From positions 1 through 64,000 of the forward strand of contig JAILGV010000013.1 of the NCBI GenBank assembly GCA_024696355.1: 64,000 bases of DNA, given 5' to 3'. Positions 16,267-24,415 of the stretch are shown piece after piece. Position numbers and translations under genes: made by a program. How positions within the stretch are numbered: the stretch's first letter is position 1; each line of letters begins with the position of its first letter. Origin of the DNA: Solobacterium sp. Lineage in GTDB: Bacteria > Bacillota_I > Bacilli_A > Erysipelotrichales > Erysipelotrichaceae. A model generated the notes under the pieces. It was given only the letters and a program-made list of their open reading frames with translations, was not told where the DNA came from and searched no databases.

Positions 16267-17279
16267 TTATTACATTGAAAAAAGATACGCCGCAGAAGGA
16301 AGTTGAGCGGCTGATCAGCCAGTTTGAAGGATACGGCCTGAGAGTCAATATCATCCACGGTCAGAACTGGAATGTTTTCGGACTTGTCGGTGATACGACG
16401 CACCTGAGTGAGCGGGATATCCTGGCTGATGAATGGGTGACGAATGTACAGCGCGTACAGGCTCCCTACAAGCTGACGAACCGCATGTTCCATCCTGAGG
16501 ACACCGTTGTAGATGTCGGCGGAATTAAAATCGGCGCCGGACAGCCGATTGCATTAATTGCCGGACCGTGTGCCGTGGAGGGCGATGAAGAGCTCTGCCG
16601 GATCGCTGAGGATGTGAAAAAAGCCGGCGCAACAATGCTCAGGGGCGGTGCATACAAGCCCAGAACAAGCCCGTACAGCTTCCAGGGACTCGGTACGAAA
16701 GGAATCATGTATCTGGATCATGCCAGACAGCTGACCGGGATGCCGGTTGTTTCCGAACTGATGAGCGAAGATAAAATTGATGAATTTGAAAAATATGTTG
16801 ATCTTGTGCAGATCGGTGCAAGAAACATGCAGAATTACAATCTGCTTAAGGCAGTAGGAAAAATGAAGAAGCCGGTTCTTCTGAAAAGAGGCATGTCCGC
16901 CACAATCGAAGAGTGGATTATGTCGGCCGAATACATCATTGCCAACGGAAATCCCAACGTCATCTTCTGTGAAAGGGGCATCCGCACATTCGAAAAATAC
17001 ACGCGGAATACGCTTGATATCGCTGTTATTCCCATTATCAAGGAAAAGACGCATCTGCCGATTATCATAGACCCGAGCCATGCCACGGGAAACTGGAGCC
17101 TCGTCAAGCCGGTTGCCCTGGCAGCTGTCGCGGCGGGGGCTGACGGTCTGATCATCGAATGCCACAATGATCCGGCCAAAGCATGGTCTGACGGCATGCA
17201 GTCACTGAAGCCTGATAATTTTGCGGATCTTGTCAGAGATGCCGCGAAGGTTGCAGAGGCAGTCGGGAGATCACTCTGA
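16263..17279 (+). CDS. aroF: 3-deoxy-7-phosphoheptulonate synthase with N-terminal regulatory domain
   Basis: Entry step of the pathway: condenses PEP and erythrose 4-phosphate to DAHP. 338 aa of the type I-beta class. An N-terminal ferredoxin-like domain (residues 1-about 70) precedes the TIM-barrel catalytic domain. In Thermotoga-type enzymes that extra domain gives Tyr/Phe feedback inhibition; the same here is inference. Seen: AGPCAVE, LRGGAYKPRTSPYSFQG, KRGMSATIEEWIM and DPSHATG metal/substrate motifs. Overlaps the fusion gene by 4 bases. AroA starts one base after its stop. Confidence 0.95.
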   Translation: MIITLKKDTPQKEVERLISQFEGYGLRVNIIHGQNWNVFGLVGDTTHLSERDILADEWVTNVQRVQAPYKLTNRMFHPEDTVVDVGGIKIGAGQPIALIAGPCAVEGDEELCRIAEDVKKAGATMLRGGAYKPRTSPYSFQGLGTKGIMYLDHARQLTGMPVVSELMSEDKIDEFEKYVDLVQIGARNMQNYNLLKAVGKMKKPVLLKRGMSATIEEWIMSAEYIIANGNPNVIFCERGIRTFEKYTRNTLDIAVIPIIKEKTHLPIIIDPSHATGNWSLVKPVALAAVAAGADGLIIECHNDPAKAWSDGMQSLKPDNFADLVRDAAKVAEAVGRSL

Positions 17280-17280
17280 T

Positions 17281-18546
17281 ATGAAAGTCCGTATCACACC
17301 GGGGTTCCTGCGGGAATCATCCGTGCGCATTCCGTCCAGCAAGTCCCTGTCGCACAGAGCGCTGATTACAGCCGCTCTGGCTGACGGCACATCCTGTATA
17401 ACGGATCTTGTTGAGAATAATGATACGGAGGCAACAAAGAACTGTCTTGAGAAGCTGGGTGCCCGTTTTGAAACGAACGGAAATGTGACAGCCGTGCACG
17501 GCATCGGCAGCCCTGACGGCTATGACGGTTCCGTCATTGACTGCGGAGAAAGCGGAAGCACACTGCGCTTTCTGATTCCGCTGTTTTCACTGACGGGAAA
17601 GGAAGCTGTATTCACCGGTCACGGAAAGCTGATGGAGAGGCCGCAGAACGTATACCGCGAACTGTTTGAAAAGCAGGGACTGATATTCCGGCAGGAGGGC
17701 AGTTTTCTGAAGGTGAAAGGGGCGCTGAGACCCGGCAGGTACGCAGTGCAGGGTTCCGTTTCTTCGCAGTTTATCAGCGGACTGCTTTTTGCCCTTCCGC
17801 TGCTCAGGGAAGATTCCCTGATTGCCGTAATTCCGCCTTATGAATCGAGATCGTATGTATCACTTACGGAAGATGCCCTTGCCAGAGCGGGGATCGTGAC
17901 TGAGGAAAACGGCAGTGAGATCACGGTCAGAGGCCGGCAGGTTTACACGCCTTTCTGCACACAGATTGAAGGGGATGATTCCCAGGCCGCCTTTTTTGCC
18001 TGCCTGGCAATGATCGGACAGAAAAAAATACATGTGAAGGGCATGTCCCGTTTCAGCAGGCAGGGAGACCGTCAGATTCTTTCAATCATCAGAAATGCCG
18101 GTGGAACCGTTGAAGAAAAGGAAGACGGATATCTGTTTGCGCCGCATGAACTGAAAGCATTCACAGCGGATCTGGCAGACTGTCCGGATCTTGGCCCGGT
18201 ACTGTTTGCACTGGCAGCCCGGTGCAGGGGAACAAGCGTATTCCTAAATACGCAGAGGCTGCGCATCAAGGAAAGCGACAGAATTGCCTGCATGGAAGAG
18301 GAACTGCGTAAAATGGGCTGTCTGATTGAGTCAGATGATTCAACTGTGACGGTTACCGGTGTGACATCTGTCCGCGGTGCCGTGGTTGACAGCCATAACG
18401 ACCACAGAATTGCCATGGCTCTGGCAGTTCTTGCCGAAAGCGCAGACAGTCCCGTTGTAATAACAAACAGTGAGGCTGTCAGAAAAAGCTATCCTGCATT
18501 CTTTGAAGATATGGCATCGCTGGGTGTCAAGGTGGAAATGATATGA
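17281..18546 (+). CDS. aroA: 3-phosphoshikimate 1-carboxyvinyltransferase (EPSP synthase)
   Basis: Adds enolpyruvyl from PEP to shikimate 3-phosphate. 421 aa. Seen: IPSSKSLSHRALI at the N-terminus (substrate Lys/Ser/Arg), CGESGSTLRFLIP (PEP loop), VSSQFISGLL, and ESDRIACMEEELRKMG with the C-terminal DNHR-type segment SHNDHRIAM. A longer frame starts at 17221 inside aroF; the ATG at 17281, one base after the aroF stop, is the natural start. The loop is CGESGSTLRF rather than GNAGTAMR; the residue at the usual glyphosate-Gly position therefore looks like that of class II type enzymes. Confidence 0.95.
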   Translation: MKVRITPGFLRESSVRIPSSKSLSHRALITAALADGTSCITDLVENNDTEATKNCLEKLGARFETNGNVTAVHGIGSPDGYDGSVIDCGESGSTLRFLIPLFSLTGKEAVFTGHGKLMERPQNVYRELFEKQGLIFRQEGSFLKVKGALRPGRYAVQGSVSSQFISGLLFALPLLREDSLIAVIPPYESRSYVSLTEDALARAGIVTEENGSEITVRGRQVYTPFCTQIEGDDSQAAFFACLAMIGQKKIHVKGMSRFSRQGDRQILSIIRNAGGTVEEKEDGYLFAPHELKAFTADLADCPDLGPVLFALAARCRGTSVFLNTQRLRIKESDRIACMEEELRKMGCLIESDDSTVTVTGVTSVRGAVVDSHNDHRIAMALAVLAESADSPVVITNSEAVRKSYPAFFEDMASLGVKVEMI

Positions 18547-19388
18547 TTACAAAAGATACATCAATCGGCGTCATCGGCATGGGACTGCTTGGCGGCAGTT
18601 ATCTGAAGGGATTTAAAAAGGCGGGATACTGCCGTCTGACAGGCGTGGACAGGGATGAAAAAGCAGTGGCTTACGCACTGGAAAGCGGACTGGCGGAAAA
18701 AGCGTCGTCTGATCCTTCCGTAATTGCGGACTGTGACATCGTGATTTCAGCACTGTATCCGCATGTCTTTGTGAAATGGATTGAAGAGAATCAGAAGTAT
18801 CTGAAGGCGGGCTGCCTGCTTACGGACGTGACCGGCGTCAAGCGGTCGGTGATTGATGAAATCAGCAGGATTCTGCGCAGTGACGTTGAGTTTATTGCAT
18901 GTCATCCGATGGCCGGCAGGGAATATAAAGGAATCCGTTTTGCGGATGAAACGCGTTTTGAAAATGCCAACTATATCATCGTGCCGACCGGAAAGAATAC
19001 GGAAGAGGCTCTGCAGACAGCGTCAGAAATTGCCGGAATACTGAAATTCGGAAATATTGCCGTACTTTCACCGGAAGAGCATGACCGCATGATCGGCTTT
19101 GTTTCCCAGCTGACACATGTGATCGCAGTGTCTCTGATGAATATGAGCGATAATTCCAGTCTGGCTGAGTATACGGGCGATTCATTCCGGGACCTGACCA
19201 GGATCGCCAGAATCAACGAGGATCTGTGGCCGGAGCTGTTTGTTCTGAACAAAGATTACCTGGTCGAGCAGATTGACGGCTTCGTCAGGGAGATGAAGCA
19301 GTTCCGGGATATGATAGAAAATGAGGATCTCGAAGGAATGAAGCAGAAGCTGATCCTTTCAACGGAGCGGAGAAAAGCATTTGACTGA
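18543..19388 (+). CDS. tyrA: Prephenate dehydrogenase
   Basis: Oxidative decarboxylation of prephenate to 4-hydroxyphenylpyruvate for tyrosine. 281 aa. Seen: Rossmann start IGVIGMGLLGGSYLKGF, TDVTGVK, CHPMAGREYKGI with the catalytic His region, and SQLTHVIAVSL. It lacks a C-terminal ACT domain, so direct feedback control is not evident; the operon attenuator may serve instead. Last gene of the aro operon, overlapping aroA by 4 bases (ATGA). Confidence 0.93.
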   Translation: MITKDTSIGVIGMGLLGGSYLKGFKKAGYCRLTGVDRDEKAVAYALESGLAEKASSDPSVIADCDIVISALYPHVFVKWIEENQKYLKAGCLLTDVTGVKRSVIDEISRILRSDVEFIACHPMAGREYKGIRFADETRFENANYIIVPTGKNTEEALQTASEIAGILKFGNIAVLSPEEHDRMIGFVSQLTHVIAVSLMNMSDNSSLAEYTGDSFRDLTRIARINEDLWPELFVLNKDYLVEQIDGFVREMKQFRDMIENEDLEGMKQKLILSTERRKAFD

Positions 19389-19401
19389 TCAGCTGCCCGG
19401 A

Positions 19402-19430
19402 TTGTACTTTCAGTCAAAGTGTTTTAATAT
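19402..19430 (+). promoter_or_regulatory. Promoter giving a leaderless start for the NusG-II gene
   Basis: TTGTAC, a 17-base spacer, TAATAT, then exactly six bases and the ATG at 19437. Predicted +1 equals the A of the start codon. No Shine-Dalgarno is present. Confidence 0.6.
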
Positions 19431-19436
19431 ACATGC

Positions 19437-19787
19437 ATGAAAAAGAAGGAAATCATTATCATCGCAGTAATAGCAGCGGCAGCGGCTGCGGCAATTCTGC
19501 TGATGCATATTTTCCGGTCGGATAAAGCAAGCGGCGTAACAGTTGCCGTGCAGTATCAGAACCGGATTGTATATGAGTTTGATCCGGCATTTGATCAGGA
19601 ATATGAACTGACCGGTGACTACGGAAAAATGGTAATCGAAGTCAAAGACATGAAGTGGCATGTCAAAGAAGTCGAATGCCCCAACCACATCTGCGAACAT
19701 ATGGGATGGATGGGACCGGATGATCTGATGCCTATCACATGTCTGCCGAACAATATTATTATCTACGTTGAGGAAAAACCTGAATGA
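19437..19787 (+). CDS. Membrane-anchored NusG domain II protein
   Basis: 116 aa: one N-terminal membrane anchor (residues about 4-25), then an extracytosolic NusG-II-like beta domain with an ECPNHICEHMGW segment carrying two conserved Cys and a His. Proteins of this kind are commonly paired with a Gx transporter gene, and sometimes lie near RNF or ApbE-type redox genes; their biochemical role is unsettled. The next gene overlaps by 4 bases, supporting a two-gene operon. Apparently leaderless. Confidence 0.75.
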   Translation: MKKKEIIIIAVIAAAAAAAILLMHIFRSDKASGVTVAVQYQNRIVYEFDPAFDQEYELTGDYGKMVIEVKDMKWHVKEVECPNHICEHMGWMGPDDLMPITCLPNNIIIYVEEKPE

Positions 19788-20287
19788 ATATCACCAGGAC
19801 CCGTCATTTTACATATCTTGCCATGCTTTCAGCCATGGCTATAGCGCTTCATATACTGGAGTCGGCAGTCCTGCCTCCTTTTTTCGGGGTAGTCAGGATC
19901 GGACTGGCCAATATCATTGCGCTGATCACTGTCAGGATTCTCGGTGTCAGGGAAATGATTGCAGTGAATATTATGCGTGTTGTCATCGGAAGCCTGCTGA
20001 GCGGCGTGTTTCTGGGAAGTACGTTCTGGATTTCACTCGGCGGTGTCTTCCTGTCCTCGCTGACTCTGATTGTCTGTGACAGGCTGCATTCCTCGCTTCT
20101 GTTTACGGCAATTCTGTCGGCTATGGCACATTCGGCGGGGCAGGTTCTTATCGTTACGATGTTCTATATGGAACCGCGTTTTGCGGCAATTCTGCCTTAC
20201 TTCCTGCTGATTTCGGTTGCGACGGGGATATTTACCGGATTTATCTCAAAACTGGCTGTTGACAGAGTCAGACCGCTGAAGAAATAA
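19784..20287 (+). CDS. Gx transporter family membrane protein
   Basis: 167 aa polytopic protein (about five helices) of the Gx-transporter / heptaprenyl-diphosphate synthase component I type. Seen: HILESAVLPPFFGVVRIGLANIIALI near the N-terminus and FRIG/VRIGLAN-like motifs typical of ECF S-component-like folds. It is co-transcribed with the NusG-II gene through an ATGA overlap. Function is not established; small-molecule or isoprenoid-related transport is suggested for the family. Confidence 0.75.
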   Translation: MNITRTRHFTYLAMLSAMAIALHILESAVLPPFFGVVRIGLANIIALITVRILGVREMIAVNIMRVVIGSLLSGVFLGSTFWISLGGVFLSSLTLIVCDRLHSSLLFTAILSAMAHSAGQVLIVTMFYMEPRFAAILPYFLLISVATGIFTGFISKLAVDRVRPLKK

Positions 20288-20301
20288 CAGCGGTTTTTTT
20301 T
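20272..20301 (+). terminator. Terminator after the NusG-II/Gx operon
   Basis: ACCGCTG/CAGCGGT stem overlapping the stop codon, followed by eight T. Confidence 0.8.
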
Positions 20302-20445
20302 ACTGCAGCCAGAGCATGCCAGGTGGCAAACAGCTAATATTATTGCTGAAATTAATGTTTCTTGAAATATTTGAGGTTTGAATGCATGTTGATTCTTTTG
20401 TTTTCAAAGACGGCATGTTTTTGGAGTTTTTTATCAAATAAACGA

Positions 20446-20451
20446 TATAAT
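20446..20451 (+). promoter_or_regulatory. -10 element upstream of fructokinase
   Basis: Perfect TATAAT in an AT-rich 180-base intergenic region. The best -35 candidate, TTGGAG, has a 19-base spacer. No clear operator palindrome here. Confidence 0.45.
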
Positions 20452-20484
20452 TAAAATAGATGTTTTCATAACCGGAGGATAATT

Positions 20485-21456
20485 ATGAGCATTAAAAAAT
20501 GGGATGTAACGGCGTTGGGCGAGCTGCTCATCGACTTTACACAGAACGGAACTTCGGAGCAGGGGAATCCTGTATTTGAGGCAAATCCCGGAGGAGCTCC
20601 ATGCAACGTTCTTGCCATGCTGTCCAAACTCGGAAAAAAGACAGCATTTATCGGTAAAGTCGGTGATGACGGATTCGGCAAGCAGCTGACCGATGCTGTC
20701 AGAGAGGTCGGAATCTGCACGGACGGACTGATGTACGACCGCGAAATTCATACAACGCTGGCATTTGTGCACAAGCTGCCTAACGGAGACAGAGATTTTT
20801 CGTTCTACAGAAAACCGGGCGCTGATGTAAATCTGAAAGCCGACGAGATTAACGAAGAACTGATCAGGAACTCCAGAGTCCTGCATTACGGAACACTGTC
20901 GCTGACGGATGAACCGGCCCGCTCGGCAACGCAGAAAGCGGTGCGCATTGCGCAAGAGGCGGGACTGATCCTGTCGTTTGACCCGAATCTCAGGGAACCG
21001 CTCTGGAACAGCCTGGATGAGGCGAAGGAGCAGGTTGACTGGGGTCTTCGGCACTGTGATGTCCTGAAAATCTCTGACAACGAAATCACATGGTTTACAG
21101 GAAAGGAAGACTTCGGGGAGGGCATTCGCTTCCTGCAGGAGAATTATCCCATCAGGCTGATCTGCCTTTCCATGGGCCGCACCGGAAGCAGAGGATGCTA
21201 TAAGGACCTGCGCGTGGATGTGCCGGCTTTCCTTCAGGAAAAGACAATTGAAACAACAGGTGCGGGAGACACCTTCGGTGCATGCGTGCTGAACGGTGTA
21301 CTGGAGTACGGACTTGATCAGCTTGACGAAGAAAAACTCAGAAAGATTCTGACATTCGCAAACGCAGCTGCTTCTCTGGTTACTACGAAAAAAGGTGCGC
21401 TCCGTGTGATGCCCGAAAAAGAGCAGGTGGAAGCTTTTATTAAAAGCCGTCAATAA
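20485..21456 (+). CDS. scrK: Fructokinase (PfkB family)
   Basis: Phosphorylates fructose with ATP to fructose 6-phosphate in the cytosol. 323 aa. Seen: ALGELLIDFT, the PGGAPCNVLAMLSKLG signature, and ETTGAGDTFGACVLNG with the catalytic Asp of GAGD. A GGAGGATAATT ribosome site precedes the ATG. It heads a sucrose gene group: fructose released by the adjacent amylosucrase would be its substrate. Within PfkB, the gene context favours fructose over other sugars. Confidence 0.88.
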   Translation: MSIKKWDVTALGELLIDFTQNGTSEQGNPVFEANPGGAPCNVLAMLSKLGKKTAFIGKVGDDGFGKQLTDAVREVGICTDGLMYDREIHTTLAFVHKLPNGDRDFSFYRKPGADVNLKADEINEELIRNSRVLHYGTLSLTDEPARSATQKAVRIAQEAGLILSFDPNLREPLWNSLDEAKEQVDWGLRHCDVLKISDNEITWFTGKEDFGEGIRFLQENYPIRLICLSMGRTGSRGCYKDLRVDVPAFLQEKTIETTGAGDTFGACVLNGVLEYGLDQLDEEKLRKILTFANAAASLVTTKKGALRVMPEKEQVEAFIKSRQ

Positions 21457-21472
21457 TTGAAAGGGTAATTAA

Positions 21473-23482
21473 ATGATTAACGAAAACTGGGAAAAAGAAT
21501 TCAAGGAACGACTTCAGCAGCATTACGATGAAATGCACTGGCTGTACAACGAGATTTACCACGACGAGCACGCATTTGATTACTTCTGTGAAATGCTGCA
21601 CCGGAGTTATTCCGAAAGAAATGAGCTCCTGAAGGAATGGGATGAGGCGAGAGTGCTCGTTCCCGACTGGTACAAGGGGAATGAAATGCTCGGCATGCTG
21701 ATGTATGTCAACTGCTTTGCGAAGACACTGAACGGCGTCCGTTCACATATGTCGTATATCAAGGAATGCGGAGTCAACTATCTGCATCTGATGCCGCTGC
21801 TTGAATCTCCCGAAGGAAGAAGTGACGGCGGTTATGCGGTAAGCAATTTCCGCAAGGTTCAGCCCGAACTGGGAACCATGGAGGATCTGTACGGTCTTGC
21901 ACAGGAATGCCACACAAACGGCATTTCCGTATGTCTTGACTTTGTCATGAATCACACCAGTGAAGATCATGAATGGGCAGTCCGGGCAAGAAGAGGCGAG
22001 AAGGAATATCAGGACAGATACTTCTTCTTTGACAACTGGGATATTCCTAATCAGTTTGAAAGAACTGTCCCGCAGGTATTCCCTACAACAGCTCCCGGCA
22101 ACTTCACATGGAACGAAGAAGCACAGAAGGTTGTCATGACAACGTTCTATCCGTATCAGTGGGACCTGAACTACCGCAATCCGACAGTGTTCAATGACAT
22201 GACTGCGGATATGCTCAATCTCTGCAACCACGGTGTTGATATTATCAGACTTGATGCAACGCCTTATATCTGGAAGACACTCGGAACCAACTGCCGCAAT
22301 CTTCCGGAAGTTCACACTCTGGTCAGAATCATGCATATTGCCAGCCAGATTGTTGCCCCGGGCACGCTGCTTCTCGGTGAAGTGGTCATGGAGCCGGATA
22401 AAGTAGTTCCTTACTTCGGAACAGTGGACAAGCCTGAATGCCACATGCTCTACAACGTAACAACCATGGCCAGCACATGGCATACGGTTGCCACCAGAGA
22501 TGTCAGACTTCTGAAGCATCAGCTGGAAACAGTGTTTGCACTGCCGAAGCAGTATACATTCCTGAACTATCTGAGATGTCATGATGATATCGGCTGGGGT
22601 CTTGACTATGATTACCTGCAGCAGTTCGGCATGGAACAGATTCCGCACAAGAAGTATCTGAATGATTTCCTGACAGGAAAACTGTGGGGATCTGATTCAA
22701 GAGGCGAACTCTACAATGATGATCCGCGTCTGAAAGATGCAAGACTCTGCGGCACCACTGCCTCATTGTCCGGAATTGAAGCTGCATTATATGAAAACAA
22801 TCCCTACAAGATCAAGGCAGGCGTTGACCTGGATGTCATGCTGCATGCATTCCTGCTGACGCAGAGCGGCATTCCTGTTCTGTATTCCGGTGATGAGATC
22901 GGACAGCTGAATGACTACGGATACCATAACAATCCGTTCAAGGCCGATGACAGCCGCTATCTCCACAGAGGCGACTTCCAGTGGGACAAGGCAGAACTCA
23001 GACATGATCCGTCAACCGTACAGGGACAGCTGTTCCAGCAGATAAAGAAACTGGAGCATATCAGAAGAGAACATGAATTGTTTGACTCCAAGGCTGATAC
23101 CTGGACAATTGAAACATACAATGACCACGTTCTCGGCATCGGCAGATATTATGCCGGTGAAAAGCTGATCGCACTGTTCAATTTCTCCGAATTTGATCAG
23201 ACGGCATGGATCCACGAGAATGAAGATTATATTGACCTGATGACAGGAAACAAAGTATTAGGCGAAACACCCGTGATTCCTGCCCACAGCTTTATCTGGA
23301 TGATGCATTCTTATAATCCGCCCAGTGCCCTGCGTGCACTGCCCGTTGAAAAGCCGGCAAAAAAAGCAGTGAAGAAGACTGCGGAAAAGAAAGCGGTAAA
23401 GAAACCTGCAGAGAAGAAGACTGCAAAAAAGACCGGCGAAAAGAAAGCAGCCGTCAAAGCGGCAAAAAAGGTGAAGGAATGA
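21473..23482 (+). CDS. Amylosucrase-type GH13 subfamily 4 glucosyltransferase with histone-like tail
   Basis: Probably makes an alpha-glucan and fructose from sucrose, or hydrolyses sucrose. 669 aa. Seen: LDFVMNHTSEDHEW (region I), GVDIIRLDAT (nucleophile Asp), LLLGEVVM (acid/base Glu), LRCHDDIGWGL (stabiliser Asp), plus the subfamily-4 hallmarks QVFPTTAPGNFTW and an amylosucrase-like C-terminal domain. There is no signal peptide, so it is cytosolic. Residues about 626-669 are a Lys/Ala/Thr-rich H1-like tail not expected in this family. It is preceded by fructokinase (16 bases) and overlaps a HAD phosphatase. The alternative, sucrose phosphorylase (GH13_18), is excluded by these motifs. Confidence 0.85.
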   Translation: MINENWEKEFKERLQQHYDEMHWLYNEIYHDEHAFDYFCEMLHRSYSERNELLKEWDEARVLVPDWYKGNEMLGMLMYVNCFAKTLNGVRSHMSYIKECGVNYLHLMPLLESPEGRSDGGYAVSNFRKVQPELGTMEDLYGLAQECHTNGISVCLDFVMNHTSEDHEWAVRARRGEKEYQDRYFFFDNWDIPNQFERTVPQVFPTTAPGNFTWNEEAQKVVMTTFYPYQWDLNYRNPTVFNDMTADMLNLCNHGVDIIRLDATPYIWKTLGTNCRNLPEVHTLVRIMHIASQIVAPGTLLLGEVVMEPDKVVPYFGTVDKPECHMLYNVTTMASTWHTVATRDVRLLKHQLETVFALPKQYTFLNYLRCHDDIGWGLDYDYLQQFGMEQIPHKKYLNDFLTGKLWGSDSRGELYNDDPRLKDARLCGTTASLSGIEAALYENNPYKIKAGVDLDVMLHAFLLTQSGIPVLYSGDEIGQLNDYGYHNNPFKADDSRYLHRGDFQWDKAELRHDPSTVQGQLFQQIKKLEHIRREHELFDSKADTWTIETYNDHVLGIGRYYAGEKLIALFNFSEFDQTAWIHENEDYIDLMTGNKVLGETPVIPAHSFIWMMHSYNPPSALRALPVEKPAKKAVKKTAEKKAVKKPAEKKTAKKTGEKKAAVKAAKKVKE

Positions 23483-24306
23483 AACTGATATTTCTCGACA
23501 TTGACGGAACACTGGTAACTGCCGGCAGCAATGTGCCGCCCGAAAGTGCTCTTAAGGCGATTAAGGAAGCACAGGCTCTCGGCCATAAAGTGTTTCTGTG
23601 CACAGGAAGAAACTACGGCATGCTGTCTCCTCTGCTGAAGTACGGTTTTGACGGTATGGTGGCAGCCGGCGGCGGATATGTAATGGTCGGTGATGAAGTC
23701 ATCTATGACTGCCCCATGCCTGATGAGGACAGGGACAAAGCACTTGAAGTTCTGCACAGGAACGGTGTTTTCTGCACAATCGAAGCAAAGGACAACACCT
23801 ACGGCGATGCAAATCTGGGAGAATTCCTGAAAAATGCAGAGGGCGGCAATTCCGAAATCGAAAGATGGAGAAAGGCTCTTTCCGAGAGTCTCAACATCAG
23901 ACCGATGAATGAGTACGCCGGTGAGCCGATCTACAAGATTGTTATTATGTGCCAGAAGGCGGAACAGCTTGATGAAGCGCGCAGTCTGCTTGAAAAAGAT
24001 TATGAATTTATGATCCAGGAAGTTTCTGAACACGGAAATGTGCAGAACGGTGACCTGGTGAACCGCAGGTTTGACAAGGGCAGGGGAATTATCAGAATTG
24101 CCGAAAAACTTCATGTGGACATCAGCGATACCATCGGCTTCGGAGACTCCATGAATGACCTTCAGATGATTGAAACCGTCGGAACATCGGTATGCATGGC
24201 CAACGGCGCAAAAGCACTGCAGAAGATCAGCGACCTCGTTGTTCCTTCCGTAGAGGAAGACGGTCTGTATGAGGGCTTCAGGAAACTTAAACTGATTAAT
24301 GAATAA
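23479..24306 (+). CDS. HAD superfamily (Cof-type) sugar phosphatase
   Basis: Cytosolic Mg-dependent phosphatase, class IIB cap. 275 aa. Seen: motif I FLDIDGTLV, a Thr in LCTGRN, a Lys (DKGRG) and motif IV IGFGDSMNDLQM. It overlaps the amylosucrase stop by 4 bases and precedes a sucrose-type PTS gene. Cof-type proteins dephosphorylate many sugar phosphates. From context I infer that it may convert PTS-delivered sucrose 6-phosphate into sucrose for the amylosucrase; this is untested. Confidence 0.85.
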   Translation: MKLIFLDIDGTLVTAGSNVPPESALKAIKEAQALGHKVFLCTGRNYGMLSPLLKYGFDGMVAAGGGYVMVGDEVIYDCPMPDEDRDKALEVLHRNGVFCTIEAKDNTYGDANLGEFLKNAEGGNSEIERWRKALSESLNIRPMNEYAGEPIYKIVIMCQKAEQLDEARSLLEKDYEFMIQEVSEHGNVQNGDLVNRRFDKGRGIIRIAEKLHVDISDTIGFGDSMNDLQMIETVGTSVCMANGAKALQKISDLVVPSVEEDGLYEGFRKLKLINE

Positions 24307-24335
24307 GCATTAAACATTTCCGAAAGTTACGGTAC

Positions 24336-24379
24336 AATATTAATAATTGATTTTGGTCTGAACCTGTATGCATACAGGT
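24336..24379 (+). promoter_or_regulatory. Promoter and 18-bp palindrome before scrA
   Basis: TACAAT (around 24332-24337), with TTAAAC 17 bases upstream, is a probable promoter. Downstream, in the 5' untranslated region, ACCTGTATGCATACAGGT (24362-24379) is a perfect 18-base palindrome. It could be an operator for a GntR- or LacI-type regulator, or an RNA stem; no regulator gene for it lies nearby. Confidence 0.5.
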
Positions 24380-24415
24380 GGACATACTCAAGAAAGGGAA
24401 AGGTAGTATTAATTT

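Noticed and set aside
21473-23482. Sucrose phosphorylase instead of amylosucrase
   Set aside because: Length, the QVFPTTAPGNFTW segment and the CHDDIGW motif fit GH13 subfamily 4, not subfamily 18.
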